From positions 2,728,001-2,792,000 of the forward strand of contig NZ_JAAGNZ010000001.1 of the NCBI RefSeq assembly GCF_010747415.1: DNA of 64,000 bases, written 5' to 3'. Both the position numbers and the translations under genes were made by a program. The notes under the pieces were generated by a model. The model was not told the DNA's origin. It saw nothing but the letters and a program-made list of their open reading frames with translations, and did no database searches. This DNA comes from Spirosoma agri. GTDB lineage: Bacteria; Bacteroidota; Bacteroidia; Cytophagales; Spirosomataceae. Positions 1-8,980 of the stretch are shown piece by piece (positions within the stretch are counted from its first letter, which is position 1; each line of letters opens with the position of its first letter).

Positions 1-312
1 AACGGAACGATTAACCAGACATCGCTTGACGAATTGTACGATCAATTAATTTCGAACCGTGCTCCTTTACGCCTTGAACATCCGGCGGGCGAAAAAAAAC
101 AGGATGAGTTAGATGCTTATTTCCGCCGTTTAGTGTCGACCGCCAGAGCGTTAGCGGTTTACAAGAATTTCAATGGCGAGGGTGAATTTCTGGATGATTT
201 TGATCGTCACAACACCAGCGACAGCGAAATCCGTGACTTCATGTTTGAGCATGACAAGACCTTTACGGACCTTATCGAGCGATACGAAGCTGAGACGAAA
301 ACAGCTGATTAG
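1..312 (+). CDS. 3'-terminal fragment of a gene of unknown function
   Basis: Frame 1 is open from the first base of the window to the TAG at 310-312, so the gene begins upstream and only its last 103 codons are visible. The visible part is hydrophilic and rich in acidic and aromatic residues, with no membrane segment and no motif I recognise. A TTG at position 34 could serve as a start, but the open frame upstream of it makes truncation by the window edge the simpler reading. The next gene starts about 180 bp downstream on the same strand. I cannot assign a function. Confidence 0.55.
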   Translation, partial: NGTINQTSLDELYDQLISNRAPLRLEHPAGEKKQDELDAYFRRLVSTARALAVYKNFNGEGEFLDDFDRHNTSDSEIRDFMFEHDKTFTDLIERYEAETKTAD

Positions 313-490
313 TGCCCTTTTAGGATTGTTTTGAATAGCCTTTCTTGGCCAAAATACACTCTACTTCGCTAAAGTCGGACAACTGTTTTAAAGAGTCGAA
401 ACCACTCTTTACAAGTCGATACTTTACCCTGTTGCAATATCCAGTAACGCTGGCTTAACCGCTGGCGTAGTACCCTATCCACGATAAACG

Positions 491-733
491 ATGAATGGTA
501 ACGATAAACAGCTGCGTCGGCAGTTGTTCCAGCTCCATCGTCTGCTCAAAAGCGGCATGATGACGACTGAATTGCTCGCCGATGCCCTACTTAATTTGCC
601 CGACGAGCCGAAAAAGGTATTCCAGCAGTGTCTGAAACAACAGCTACGCGTTGAGTTGAACAAGCAATATGCCACCTGTCAGGTCTACCTGTTTCAGTAT
701 ATGGAGATTTGGGCAGCGATTGAGAAGAAGTAA
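491..733 (+). CDS. small hypothetical protein (80 aa)
   Basis: This 80-residue frame starts at ATG 491 and ends at TAA 731-733. The protein is predicted to be helical and charged, with heptad-like leucines (QLRRQLFQLHRLLKSG near the N-terminus) and a C-terminal aromatic stretch (YLFQYMEIWAAIEKK). There is no signal peptide or membrane segment. The region 313-490 before it holds only a weak 7-bp hairpin at 390-410. I do not recognise the family. It is called because the sense frame is well formed in a region with no competing gene, but it could be spurious. Confidence 0.45.
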   Translation: MNGNDKQLRRQLFQLHRLLKSGMMTTELLADALLNLPDEPKKVFQQCLKQQLRVELNKQYATCQVYLFQYMEIWAAIEKK

Positions 734-840
734 CCCTCGTCGTTCCGAATCGACAACAGGTTTATTCCTCCACAAGCCGCGTTAATCCGGTCCACAAGCC
801 AGTTGGTCGAAAAAAATGACGAGCGTGGGCGATCGGCATC

Positions 841-848
841 TAGTTTTG
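841..848 (+). promoter_or_regulatory. candidate -7 box upstream of the DUF2306 gene
   Basis: TAGTTTTG matches the Bacteroidota -7 consensus TAnnTTTG exactly and lies 22 bp before the ATG at 871, giving a leader of about 15 nt. No good -33 TTG is seen at the expected 19-bp spacing, so this is a half-supported promoter. Confidence 0.35.
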
Positions 849-870
849 ATTCCATAGCACACGTAGTCAT

Positions 871-1344
871 ATGGTTCACTCTACCCTGGGTTTCGTTCAC
901 TTAATTGCTTCCTTATCAGCCATGCTGATGGGGACAATCGTCATCCTCAACCCCAAACGGGGAACGCTCCACAAACGCATGGGTTATGCGTATGTCCTCA
1001 GCATGCTGGTGCTTAACCTGACCGTGTTTCAAATCTATCATCTGTTTGGTCGCTTCGGTCCTTTCCACTGGCTGGCGATGCTAAGTCTGCTTTGCCTGTT
1101 CGGGGGCTTCATCCCGGCACTGATTCGTCGGCACGTTGCCAACTGGCTCCATTGGCATTACTACTTCATGACCTGGTCAGTAGCCGGGCTCTATGCCGCG
1201 TTTTGGGCCGAACTACTGACGCGCACACTACCCATGGGGCAGTTCTGGCCAATGGTGTTCGTCGCTACCGGCATAACGATGGGCATCAGTTCGTACCTGA
1301 TTCGCAAACACGCTTCTCGCCTGCTGGCTTCTCATCAAGGGTGA
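871..1344 (+). CDS. DUF2306-type membrane protein
   Basis: This is a 157-aa integral membrane protein with four to five hydrophobic segments (roughly residues 5-25, 40-60, 68-88, 100-118 and 125-145). The arrangement, with the N-terminal LGFVHLIASLSAMLMG, the loop NPKRGTLHKRMGYAYV and the later HWHYYFMTWSVAGLYAAF, is that of DUF2306 predicted membrane proteins, in which conserved histidines sit near the membrane faces. Biochemical function is unknown. It stands alone, with a TAnnTTTG-like box just upstream and a long inverted repeat (1405-1453) about 60 bp after the stop. The family call is from motif memory and reasonably firm; any role is unknown. Confidence 0.75.
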   Translation: MVHSTLGFVHLIASLSAMLMGTIVILNPKRGTLHKRMGYAYVLSMLVLNLTVFQIYHLFGRFGPFHWLAMLSLLCLFGGFIPALIRRHVANWLHWHYYFMTWSVAGLYAAFWAELLTRTLPMGQFWPMVFVATGITMGISSYLIRKHASRLLASHQG

Positions 1345-1404
1345 CCTGGCTAATCGGCATGGTACAACGACTTAACGTATAGTAAATCCGATTTGCCTGA
1401 CACG

Positions 1405-1453
1405 AGAACGGTCCTGACTAATCCTGGAAGAAGGGAATAGTCAGGACCGTTCT
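1405..1453. terminator. 16-bp perfect inverted repeat, probable terminator
   Basis: Arms 1405-1420 and 1438-1453 are perfect reverse complements separated by 17 nt. It follows the DUF2306 stop by 60 bp. There is no strong T tract, so a role as a folded 3' end or protein-binding site is also possible. Confidence 0.5.
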
Positions 1454-1782
1454 GATTGGAACAAGTCTCCGACGGAAGAAAGTGCACAACAAAATAGCCC
1501 AAATAGGTAGATCTACGCGTTCTGGCGGTACATTTGGGGTTAAAAAATTGGTGATGTAGTTCTGGATAGGCATGTCTGGGGTATAGACACGGTTTCCGGC
1601 AGTGGGCCCGTTACGCGACGTAGCCCGCGACGAATGGTCTACGTACCGGGTGTTGCTAAGGCCAGCTAAATGCACGCATCCTGTTGACCGGCTGAATTCC
1701 GCTGTGATCAAGATCGTGAAGACAGCAGATACACCAATTTGACACGTTAAACGAATACTGGATTACTCTCTTACAACCTGCT
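1454..1782. other. intergenic region without a supported gene
   Basis: The stretch between the inverted repeat and the fucosidase gene has only a 97-codon minus-strand frame (1418-1711) with basic, low-complexity content and no recognisable family. I see no tRNA fold and no clear promoter. It presumably holds the promoter of the downstream glycan cluster. Confidence 0.4.
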
Positions 1783-3846
1783 ATGCGTTCTGTTGCCCTC
1801 TTTTTTGCCCTTGTCAGTTTGTCCTGGCTGACGGTTGCCCAAACGCCAACACCCTATGGTGCCGTCCCATCGCCCCGCCAGTTGCAGTGGCATAAGTTGA
1901 AGTACTATGCCTTTGTGCACTTCAACATGAACACCTTCACCAATGAAGAGTGGGGGCACGGCACCGAAACTGCCGACCTGTTCAATCCGACGCAGCTCGA
2001 TTGCCGACAGTGGGCGAAAGTCGCCAAAGAAGCGGGAATGGAAGGCATTGTCATTACGGCCAAACACCACGATGGTTTCTGCCTGTGGCCCAGTAAATTC
2101 ACGGAACACTCGGTCAAAAACAGTAAATGGCGGGGAGGAAAGGGCGACGTACTTAAAGAGCTGTCGGCTGCCTGCAAGGAATATGGATTGAAATTTGGTG
2201 TATACCTCTCGCCCTGGGATCGAAACCACCCCGCCTACGGAACCCCGCAATACAACGAAATTTTCAAGAATACGCTCAAAGAAGTGTTGACCCAGTACGG
2301 TGACGTTTTCGAAGTGTGGTTCGACGGGGCCAATGGGGAAGGACCCAACGGCAAAAAGCAGGTTTACGACTGGCCGGGGTTCATCGCCACGGTGCGGCAG
2401 TATCAGCCGAACGCGGTCATTTTCAGCGACGCGGGCCCCGATATTCGCTGGGTGGGTAACGAAGATGGCTATGCGGGTGAAACCAACTGGGCTACCCTGA
2501 ATCGGGATAAGGTATATCCGGGTTATCCGGATTACTGGGAGCTGACACCGGGTCATGAAGACGGTACGCATTGGGTGCCCACCGAAGTCAACTGCTCGAT
2601 CCGGCCGGGCTGGTACTACCACGCCAGCGAAGACAACAACGTAAAGTCGCTGGAACATCTGGTCGATATTTATTACAGTTCGATTGGGCGCAATGGGAAC
2701 TGGTTACTGAACCTACCCGTCGATCGGCGGGGGCTGGTCCATGAAAACGACGTTGCGCGACTTATGGAACTGAAAGCCTACACGGACAAAGCGTCGATTA
2801 ATCTGGCTGGTGGCAAGGTGATTACGGCCAGCAGCGTTCTCAGTAAAGCCCCGACTTTTGCCGCCAGCAACATACTGGACAAAAGCCGGGATACGTACTG
2901 GGCAGCCGCCGACGGTGCCAAACAGGCTACACTCGACATTGATCTGGGGAAACCGACGACGCTCAATCGACTGCTCATTGAAGAATACATTGCCTTAGGG
3001 CAGCGGGTAAAAAAGTTTTCCGTGGCGGCCTGGCAGGACGGTAACTACCAAACCATTGCGCAGGGAACAACCATCGGCAATCGGCGCATACTGCGGTTCC
3101 CGGTTGTGACAACGAGCAAAATCCGGGTGACCATCGAGGAAGCCAAAGCCAGTCCGCTTATTCGCCACATCGAACTCTACAACGCCCCCGAACTTATCGT
3201 ACCCCCGGTCATTAGCCGGAGCAAAGACGGGCTAGTGACCATCGCCTGTCCTCGCACGACTGATCCGGTCATTACCTACACGACCGATGGGTCTGAGCCA
3301 ACGGCCAGCAGTCCCCGGTTCAGCCAGCCGTTTGCGCTGGTGCAGGGCGGCACCGTAAAAGCCCGCGCGTTCATCGATAACATGAAAAAAGCCAGCAGCC
3401 CTGTTTCCACGAACTTCGACATTAGCTCGACCAAATGGACGGTTGTGTCAGCCGGGACGGTACCCGTAAAGGGCATCGACCGCCTGATTGACGGGAATCC
3501 AATGACGTTCTGGCAGCAGCGTAAAGTAGGTGATGGACCTGTACCGGTGGTTCTTGATCTGGGTGAGACACTAATGCTGAACGGCTTTACATACCTGCCC
3601 CGGCAGGATGGCAGAAAAGAAGGTATCGTCTACAAATATGCTGTTTCGGTCAGCCAGGATGGACAAAACTGGTCGGCACCGGTTAGCCAGGGCGCGTTCA
3701 GCAACATCAATAACAACCCGGTCGGGCAGGCAGTCCGGTTCGATAAGGTGCAGCCAGCGCGTTATCTCAAATTCGAGGCCCTCGAAACAACAGGGGCAAC
3801 CGATACCACCGTCGCCATTGCCGAACTCGGCATCCTGACGCGCTAA
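1783..3846 (+). CDS. secreted alpha-L-fucosidase (GH29) with accessory domains
   Basis: The enzyme hydrolyses terminal alpha-L-fucose from glycans, here probably in the periplasm or outside the cell. Residues 1-20 form a signal peptide ending SWLTVAQ. The GH29 catalytic barrel follows (about 25-335), with the hallmarks KYYAFVHFNMNTFTNEEWG, ITAKHHDGFCLWPS and EVWFDGANG, where Asp181 is the expected nucleophile. After it come a discoidin-like F5/8 type C domain (about 342-470), a chitobiase-C-like domain containing TYTTDGSEPT (about 480-545) and a second discoidin-like domain to the C-terminus. At 687 aa it is a full-length multi-domain member. It is the first of three plus-strand exo-glycan genes, which suggests dismantling of fucosylated, N-acetylhexosamine-containing host or plant glycans. 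Confidence 0.9.
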   Translation: MRSVALFFALVSLSWLTVAQTPTPYGAVPSPRQLQWHKLKYYAFVHFNMNTFTNEEWGHGTETADLFNPTQLDCRQWAKVAKEAGMEGIVITAKHHDGFCLWPSKFTEHSVKNSKWRGGKGDVLKELSAACKEYGLKFGVYLSPWDRNHPAYGTPQYNEIFKNTLKEVLTQYGDVFEVWFDGANGEGPNGKKQVYDWPGFIATVRQYQPNAVIFSDAGPDIRWVGNEDGYAGETNWATLNRDKVYPGYPDYWELTPGHEDGTHWVPTEVNCSIRPGWYYHASEDNNVKSLEHLVDIYYSSIGRNGNWLLNLPVDRRGLVHENDVARLMELKAYTDKASINLAGGKVITASSVLSKAPTFAASNILDKSRDTYWAAADGAKQATLDIDLGKPTTLNRLLIEEYIALGQRVKKFSVAAWQDGNYQTIAQGTTIGNRRILRFPVVTTSKIRVTIEEAKASPLIRHIELYNAPELIVPPVISRSKDGLVTIACPRTTDPVITYTTDGSEPTASSPRFSQPFALVQGGTVKARAFIDNMKKASSPVSTNFDISSTKWTVVSAGTVPVKGIDRLIDGNPMTFWQQRKVGDGPVPVVLDLGETLMLNGFTYLPRQDGRKEGIVYKYAVSVSQDGQNWSAPVSQGAFSNINNNPVGQAVRFDKVQPARYLKFEALETTGATDTTVAIAELGILTR

Positions 3847-3882
3847 ACGATATTCGTTAGCAACCAGACTTAAATTTTTGCC

Positions 3883-3961
3883 CACAGAGGCACAAAGAAC
3901 ACCGGACCTGGATGTATTGATAGTATCACCTGCTGAGCTCGATAGTCTCTGTGCTTCTGTG
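3883..3961. repeat. imperfect inverted repeat between fucosidase and esterase genes
   Basis: Arms 3883-3894 and 3950-3961 are reverse complements with one mismatch in 12, separated by 55 nt. The element fills most of the 144-bp gap between the two genes. It could be a degenerate repeat-family copy or a processing site. Confidence 0.4.
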
Positions 3962-3990
3962 AAACGTTCCTTACTGTATAGCCATCAACT

Positions 3991-6534
3991 ATGTTAAAAC
4001 GGTTTATTTACATTACTGTCTCACTGCTTTCGGTGAGCCATCTTCAGGCCCAGACGAAGCCTGAGTCCACGACGTATTCCTTTACGAAAGGACTGGTCGC
4101 GCTGACCGGCAGCCGCTACGGGCGGGAAGCAATTTATGCTGATCCGCTGGCCTATCAACTGTATACCGGTACGCTTAAATCCCCAGCTGAAGGGGCGGTA
4201 TTCGGCACCGACGAGCAGGGAAAGGAAATCAAATGGATGCCCGTCACCGCCGATAGCCTGAACCGGTTACGGCTTCGGGGAAATTTCCGGGGCAATGGGG
4301 GCGCACCCGCCGGCCCCGGCGTGGTAGCGGGTACACTGCGGGGTGGTATCGGTGGGGGCGGGGGCTATACCTACCTGACGTATCCATCGACCCGTGAACA
4401 GGTCGCTCTGCTGACTATCAAGGGAAACAGCAACGTCTACGTAAACGGTGAACTGCATATGGGCGATGCCTACAGCATGGGGTATCTGCACATTCCGGTA
4501 AAGCTCAAAAAAGGACTGAATGAGTTTTATGTGCGCGGTGTCATGATCACGGCCAGCCTGAATTTTTCGGATAAGTCCGCGTTATTGTTCACCGACGATC
4601 CCACGCTGCCCAGCATCCGGATAGGTGAATCGAATGCTTCGCTTCAGGGCGCTGTGGTCGTGGTCAATGCCGCGACGACCCCCCTGACTGGCTTGCAGAT
4701 AAGCAGTAACGTGAACGGAAAGTCGCTGACAACCAGTCTGCCCGTCATTCCGGCCCTGTCGAGTCGAAAGGTAGCGTTTCGCTTCGATGGCAGTGGAGTT
4801 ACCGCCAAAGGCCCACAATCCTGCGCGTTGACCCTTACGCAAAAAGGGAAGGTGCTCGATGCAGGTACGGTATCCGTGGAGGCCGTTCCTGCCGGTGCGT
4901 CATACAGCCAGACCTTTGTTAGCCAGATCGATGGCAGTTTGCAGTACTACGCTGTGACCCCCCAGTCATCGGTCACAACTGCCCCCTCGGCGCTGTTTCT
5001 GTCGGTACACGGGGCGGGTGTGGAAGCCAGTGGTCAGGCGCGGGCCTACAAAGCCAAAGACTGGGGTAATCTGGTGGCGGCTACCAATCGGCGGCCACGC
5101 GGCTTTAACTGGGAAGACTGGGGCCGGATCGATGCGCTGGAAGTGCTGACGATTGCGAAAAAACAATTTAAGCCAGACCCGCAGCACATATACCTGACTG
5201 GTCACTCGATGGGTGGACACGGGACCTGGTTCCTGGGGGCTACCTATCCCGATAAATGGGCAGCTATTGCGCCTTGTGCGGGTTATCCGACGTTGAAAGA
5301 ATACGGTTCCGCCGATGGGGTGATTCCGGATTCCAGTACGAATCCACTGGAAAAGATGCTGTTACGGTCCGGCAATCAGAGCGACGTGCTGAAACTGACG
5401 AGCAACTACAAACCACTAGGTATTTATGTTCTCCACGGCGATGCTGACCGGACGGTGCCCGTTACCTACGCGCGTCAGATGCGTAAACTCCTGGGCGAAT
5501 CGCAACCCGATATGAGCTACTACGAATACCCCGGCGGTAGTCACTGGTTCGGCGACGAGAGCGTTGACTGGAAACCTTTGTTCGATTTTTTCAAATGGCA
5601 TCAGATTGCTGTCGATTCTACGGTGAACGCGATCGATTTCACGACGGCCAATCCCGGCATCTCATCGACATACCGGTGGGCAACTATTGAACAGCAAAAC
5701 CAGCCGCTTCTCTACAGTCGGATGCAACTCAACCGGAAGGGACGGTCCATTACGGGTACGACGGCCAATGTAGCGCTCCTGAAACTGGCCCTTGATGGAT
5801 TCGGCGCGCAAACGCCCCTGACAATTACGCTCGACGGAACTCCGGCGCTGACGTACACGACGACCAGTGCGCAGGACTCCTTATTTTTACGCCGGGAAAA
5901 CGGGCAGTGGAAGCAGACGCAACGGCCCGATGCGAGCCAGAAAGGACCCCATCGGAATGGTACGTTCAAAGAGGCATTCAACAACCGCATGGTGTTTGTG
6001 TATGGGACAAAGGGCACGAAGGAGGAAAATGACTGGAACTGGCAGAAAGCTCGCTACGATGCTGAAACCTGGTATTACCGGGGCAACGGGGCCATCGACA
6101 TCATCGCCGATACGGATTTTTCGCTGGCAAAATACGCCGACCGAGGAGTCGTTCTGTTCGGTAACGCGACCAACAATGCCGCCTGGCCAGCACTGTTGGC
6201 CGATTGCCCGATTCAGCTGGAGCGCAATCGCATTCGGGCCGGGAGCCAGCAATGGCAGGGCGATGATGTAGCCACCTATTTTGTCTGGCCCATTAAAAGC
6301 TCAAAAACGGCCTCGGTCGCGGTCGTTGGCGGAACGGGGCTGAAGGGCATGAAGGCTGCTTCGGCCAACCAGTACTTCGCCGGAGCCAGTGGTTTTCCTG
6401 ACTTCATGATTTTCGGCCTGGATATGGTTCGGGATGGGAGCAAGGGCGTTCGGATGGCGGGCTTCTTTGATAACGACTGGAAGCTAACGCCGGAACTCAT
6501 CTCCGTCAATGAGCAGAAGGACGGGGATAAGTAG
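3991..6534 (+). CDS. secreted alpha/beta-hydrolase (prolyl-oligopeptidase/esterase-like), 847 aa
   Basis: A signal peptide (about 1-21, ending HLQAQ) precedes a long beta-rich N-terminal region with a Gly-rich stretch (about 100-125) and then an alpha/beta-hydrolase domain (about 305-545). The nucleophile elbow YLTGHSMGGHGTW puts Ser406 as the catalytic serine; VLHGDADRTVP and YPGGSHWFGDE supply the likely Asp and His. The C-terminal 300 residues form a further beta-rich region I cannot name. The fold fits peptidase S9 or carbohydrate esterases. Its position between GH29 and GH20 genes favours deacylation of a decorated glycan, but that is inference. The stop codon lies inside one arm of a perfect palindrome (6533-6581). 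Confidence 0.75.
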   Translation: MLKRFIYITVSLLSVSHLQAQTKPESTTYSFTKGLVALTGSRYGREAIYADPLAYQLYTGTLKSPAEGAVFGTDEQGKEIKWMPVTADSLNRLRLRGNFRGNGGAPAGPGVVAGTLRGGIGGGGGYTYLTYPSTREQVALLTIKGNSNVYVNGELHMGDAYSMGYLHIPVKLKKGLNEFYVRGVMITASLNFSDKSALLFTDDPTLPSIRIGESNASLQGAVVVVNAATTPLTGLQISSNVNGKSLTTSLPVIPALSSRKVAFRFDGSGVTAKGPQSCALTLTQKGKVLDAGTVSVEAVPAGASYSQTFVSQIDGSLQYYAVTPQSSVTTAPSALFLSVHGAGVEASGQARAYKAKDWGNLVAATNRRPRGFNWEDWGRIDALEVLTIAKKQFKPDPQHIYLTGHSMGGHGTWFLGATYPDKWAAIAPCAGYPTLKEYGSADGVIPDSSTNPLEKMLLRSGNQSDVLKLTSNYKPLGIYVLHGDADRTVPVTYARQMRKLLGESQPDMSYYEYPGGSHWFGDESVDWKPLFDFFKWHQIAVDSTVNAIDFTTANPGISSTYRWATIEQQNQPLLYSRMQLNRKGRSITGTTANVALLKLALDGFGAQTPLTITLDGTPALTYTTTSAQDSLFLRRENGQWKQTQRPDASQKGPHRNGTFKEAFNNRMVFVYGTKGTKEENDWNWQKARYDAETWYYRGNGAIDIIADTDFSLAKYADRGVVLFGNATNNAAWPALLADCPIQLERNRIRAGSQQWQGDDVATYFVWPIKSSKTASVAVVGGTGLKGMKAASANQYFAGASGFPDFMIFGLDMVRDGSKGVRMAGFFDNDWKLTPELISVNEQKDGDK

Positions 6535-6581
6535 GGTACTCGATGCGTCGTATCTCCGAGATACGACGCATCGAGTACCCT
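6533..6581. terminator. perfect 24-bp-arm palindrome overlapping the esterase stop codon
   Basis: Bases 6533-6556 and 6558-6581 are perfect reverse complements around the single base 6557. The left arm begins inside the TAG stop at 6532-6534. Such a stem would form a very stable hairpin at the 3' end of the mRNA, but no T tract follows, so transcript protection or attenuation before the GH20 gene is as likely as simple termination. Confidence 0.6.
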
Positions 6582-6627
6582 ATTCGTAACGCTGGTAAAT
6601 TATTTAGAAGCTAACTCATTTCGTTCA

Positions 6628-8907
6628 ATGATCCGATTATATTTCCTGTTGTTTGTCCTGTTTAGTACCGCAACCATTCGGGCGCAGGACGGTGCCCAGC
6701 GGTATCCGCTCATTCCCTACCCAACGACGCTAATCCCTGCATCGGGCCAATTTGCTGTTACGGCTCAAACTGCGCTGATCGTGCAGGATAATCGGTTTAG
6801 CGGTGAAGCCAAGCAATTACAGACATTGCTGGAACCGGCTCTGGGCAACCGTCTGCCAACTACAGGAACTGGTTCGAAAATTGTGCTTCAACATGATGCC
6901 TCCATCACGAATCCGGAAGGCTACGCTCTGACAATTACGCCCCGGCAGGTGACGCTCAAAGCCAGCCAGCCCGTCGGCATGTTTCGGGCTGTTCAGACCA
7001 TCCGCCAGTTGTTGCCGGTAGCCATTGAAAAACCGGAAAAGCCACGGGCATCGCTAACCCTGCCCGCGGTGCAGATTCAGGATCAACCCGCCTACGCCTG
7101 GCGGGGTATGCACCTCGACGTGTCGCGGCATTTCTATTCCATCGATTATCTGCAACGGTTCATCGATCGGCTGGCGCTGTATAAGTTCAATAAATTTCAC
7201 CTGCACCTCACCGACGACCAGGGCTGGCGTCTGGAAATCAAAGCCTATCCCAAACTGACCACCGAAGCCGCCTGGCGCACGTTCAACAATCAGGATTCGG
7301 TCGTCTTGAAGCGGGCTGTCACCAATCCCGACTTCGACCTGCCCAAGCAGTTCATTCGCCAGCAGAACGGGCAAACGCAGTACGGCGGCTTTTACACCCA
7401 GACCCAGATGCGCGACCTGATTGCCTACGCAGCCGCGCGGCACGTTGAGATCATTCCCGAGATCGATATGCCCGGCCACCTGAGTGCCGCCATCAAAGCG
7501 TATCCATTCCTGAGCTGTACGGGTCAGCCGGGTATGGGTAAAACGTTTTCGGTCCCCATCTGCCCCTGCAACGAACCAACGTACACGTTCATGGAGGCCG
7601 TGCTGAGCGAAGTGATTGCGCTGTTTCCAAGCCAGTATGTTCACATTGGGGCCGATGAAGTGGAGAAGTCGACCTGGTCGCAGTCGGCGGCTTGTCAGGC
7701 GCTGATGAAGCGGGAGAACATAAAGAACGTCGAGGAATTGCAGAGTTATTTCGTGCATCGGATCGAGACGTTCGTGCAGTCGAAAGGCAAGAAATTGATG
7801 GTCTGGGATGACGCGCTCGAAGGGGGACTTAAGCCGTCGACGGCGGTGATGTACTGGCGTAGCTGGGTAAAAGACGCGCCCGTCAAAGCCGCGCAGAATG
7901 GTAATGATGTTGTGATGACGCCGGTCAGCAACTTGTATTTTGATAGCCCTCCGGGTATTCAGTCGGTCGAAAATGTGTACAACATTGCCGTTGTGCCCGA
8001 GGGTGTGACCGCCGGGCAGGTGAAGCAGTTTCTGGGGGCTCAGGCCAACATCTGGACCGAATATATCCCGACCGAAAATCGCGTCGATTACATGGCTATG
8101 CCCCGCATGACGGCACTGTCGGAAGTGGTCTGGACGGCCAAAAAAGACTATCCATCCTACCAGAAGCGGCTTTTACAGCACTTCCTGCGTATGGAAACGA
8201 TGGGCATTCATTACCGGCTACCCGACCTGACGGGTTTCGCCGAAGAGAACGTGTTTGTCGATAAGGCGACGTTGCGGATTAAAAAACCGCTGGACAGCTA
8301 TATCCTTCGCTACACGACCGATGGGAAACAACCCCAGGCGAATTCGCCCAAACTACCCGCTGATTTCGTCATTTCGACGCCACAAACGGTTAACGTAGCG
8401 GCTTTTACGCCATCGGGCGTCCGGGGCGATGTATATTCGCTACGCTACCAGCAGCAGGCCTACGCAACACCTGTCAGCGCAGCCAAACTGGGCCCCGGTT
8501 TGACCTGCTTTTATTTTAAGAAACAGTTCAAGGAAACGAAACTGATGAATGATCTGAAGGCCGACAGCACGTACACCATCAACAATGTCGTGGTGCCCAA
8601 ATCGGTGACTGCGCCTAGCTTCGGGATTCAGTTTTGGGGCAACCTGACCGTACCCGAAACCGGTATTTACAGCTTTTTCTACACCTGCGACGACGGGGGC
8701 GTTCTACGCATTGCCGACCGGCTGGTGGTCGATAACGACGGAAATCATTTCCCCATCGAAAAAAGTGGACAAGTTGCGCTGCAAAAAGGGACGCACCCGT
8801 TCCGGGCGGCCTTTATCGAAGGCGGGGGCGGCTTCACACTCAAACTGAAATACAGCCTGAACGGCTCCGAGCCAATGGCTATTCCAGATAGCTGGTTTAG
8901 CCATTAA
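6628..8907 (+). CDS. secreted beta-N-acetylhexosaminidase (GH20) with PA14-like domain
   Basis: This enzyme removes terminal beta-linked GlcNAc or GalNAc by substrate-assisted catalysis. The order is signal peptide (1-19), GH20 N-terminal alpha/beta domain (about 25-150), GH20 barrel beginning WRGMHLDVSRHFYS near residue 154, a chitobiase-C-like segment with YTTDGKQPQANS near 562, and a C-terminal PA14-like sugar-binding domain (about 620-759, with FYTCDDGGVLRIADRLVVD). The catalytic pair lies in HIGADEVEKSTW as Asp343-Glu344. All expected elements are intact. Together with the fucosidase and esterase upstream it suggests stepwise degradation of complex glycans. It ends at a bidirectional hairpin shared with the convergent barrel gene. 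Confidence 0.92.
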   Translation: MIRLYFLLFVLFSTATIRAQDGAQRYPLIPYPTTLIPASGQFAVTAQTALIVQDNRFSGEAKQLQTLLEPALGNRLPTTGTGSKIVLQHDASITNPEGYALTITPRQVTLKASQPVGMFRAVQTIRQLLPVAIEKPEKPRASLTLPAVQIQDQPAYAWRGMHLDVSRHFYSIDYLQRFIDRLALYKFNKFHLHLTDDQGWRLEIKAYPKLTTEAAWRTFNNQDSVVLKRAVTNPDFDLPKQFIRQQNGQTQYGGFYTQTQMRDLIAYAAARHVEIIPEIDMPGHLSAAIKAYPFLSCTGQPGMGKTFSVPICPCNEPTYTFMEAVLSEVIALFPSQYVHIGADEVEKSTWSQSAACQALMKRENIKNVEELQSYFVHRIETFVQSKGKKLMVWDDALEGGLKPSTAVMYWRSWVKDAPVKAAQNGNDVVMTPVSNLYFDSPPGIQSVENVYNIAVVPEGVTAGQVKQFLGAQANIWTEYIPTENRVDYMAMPRMTALSEVVWTAKKDYPSYQKRLLQHFLRMETMGIHYRLPDLTGFAEENVFVDKATLRIKKPLDSYILRYTTDGKQPQANSPKLPADFVISTPQTVNVAAFTPSGVRGDVYSLRYQQQAYATPVSAAKLGPGLTCFYFKKQFKETKLMNDLKADSTYTINNVVVPKSVTAPSFGIQFWGNLTVPETGIYSFFYTCDDGGVLRIADRLVVDNDGNHFPIEKSGQVALQKGTHPFRAAFIEGGGGFTLKLKYSLNGSEPMAIPDSWFSH

Positions 8908-8917
8908 TGTACAGCAT

Positions 8918-8961
8918 AAGGTGACTTATGGATAAGCGCTACTTTATCCATAAGTCACCTT
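8918..8961. terminator. bidirectional terminator between convergent genes
   Basis: Perfect 18-bp arms (8918-8935 and 8944-8961) with an 8-nt loop lie in the 73-bp gap between the convergent GH20 gene and the TonB-type barrel gene, and can end transcription from both sides. Confidence 0.75.
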
Positions 8962-8980
8962 TACACATCAATACCAGGTC

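Noticed and set aside
1418-1711. 97-codon minus-strand frame in the gap before the fucosidase
   Set aside because: No recognisable motif, and it overlaps one arm of an inverted repeat.
1771-2658. 295-codon open frame on the minus strand
   Set aside because: It lies opposite the well-supported GH29 gene, and its composition reflects the complementary strand; no family features.
7054-7758. 234-codon open frame on the minus strand
   Set aside because: Antisense to the GH20 catalytic domain, which is fully conserved on the plus strand.
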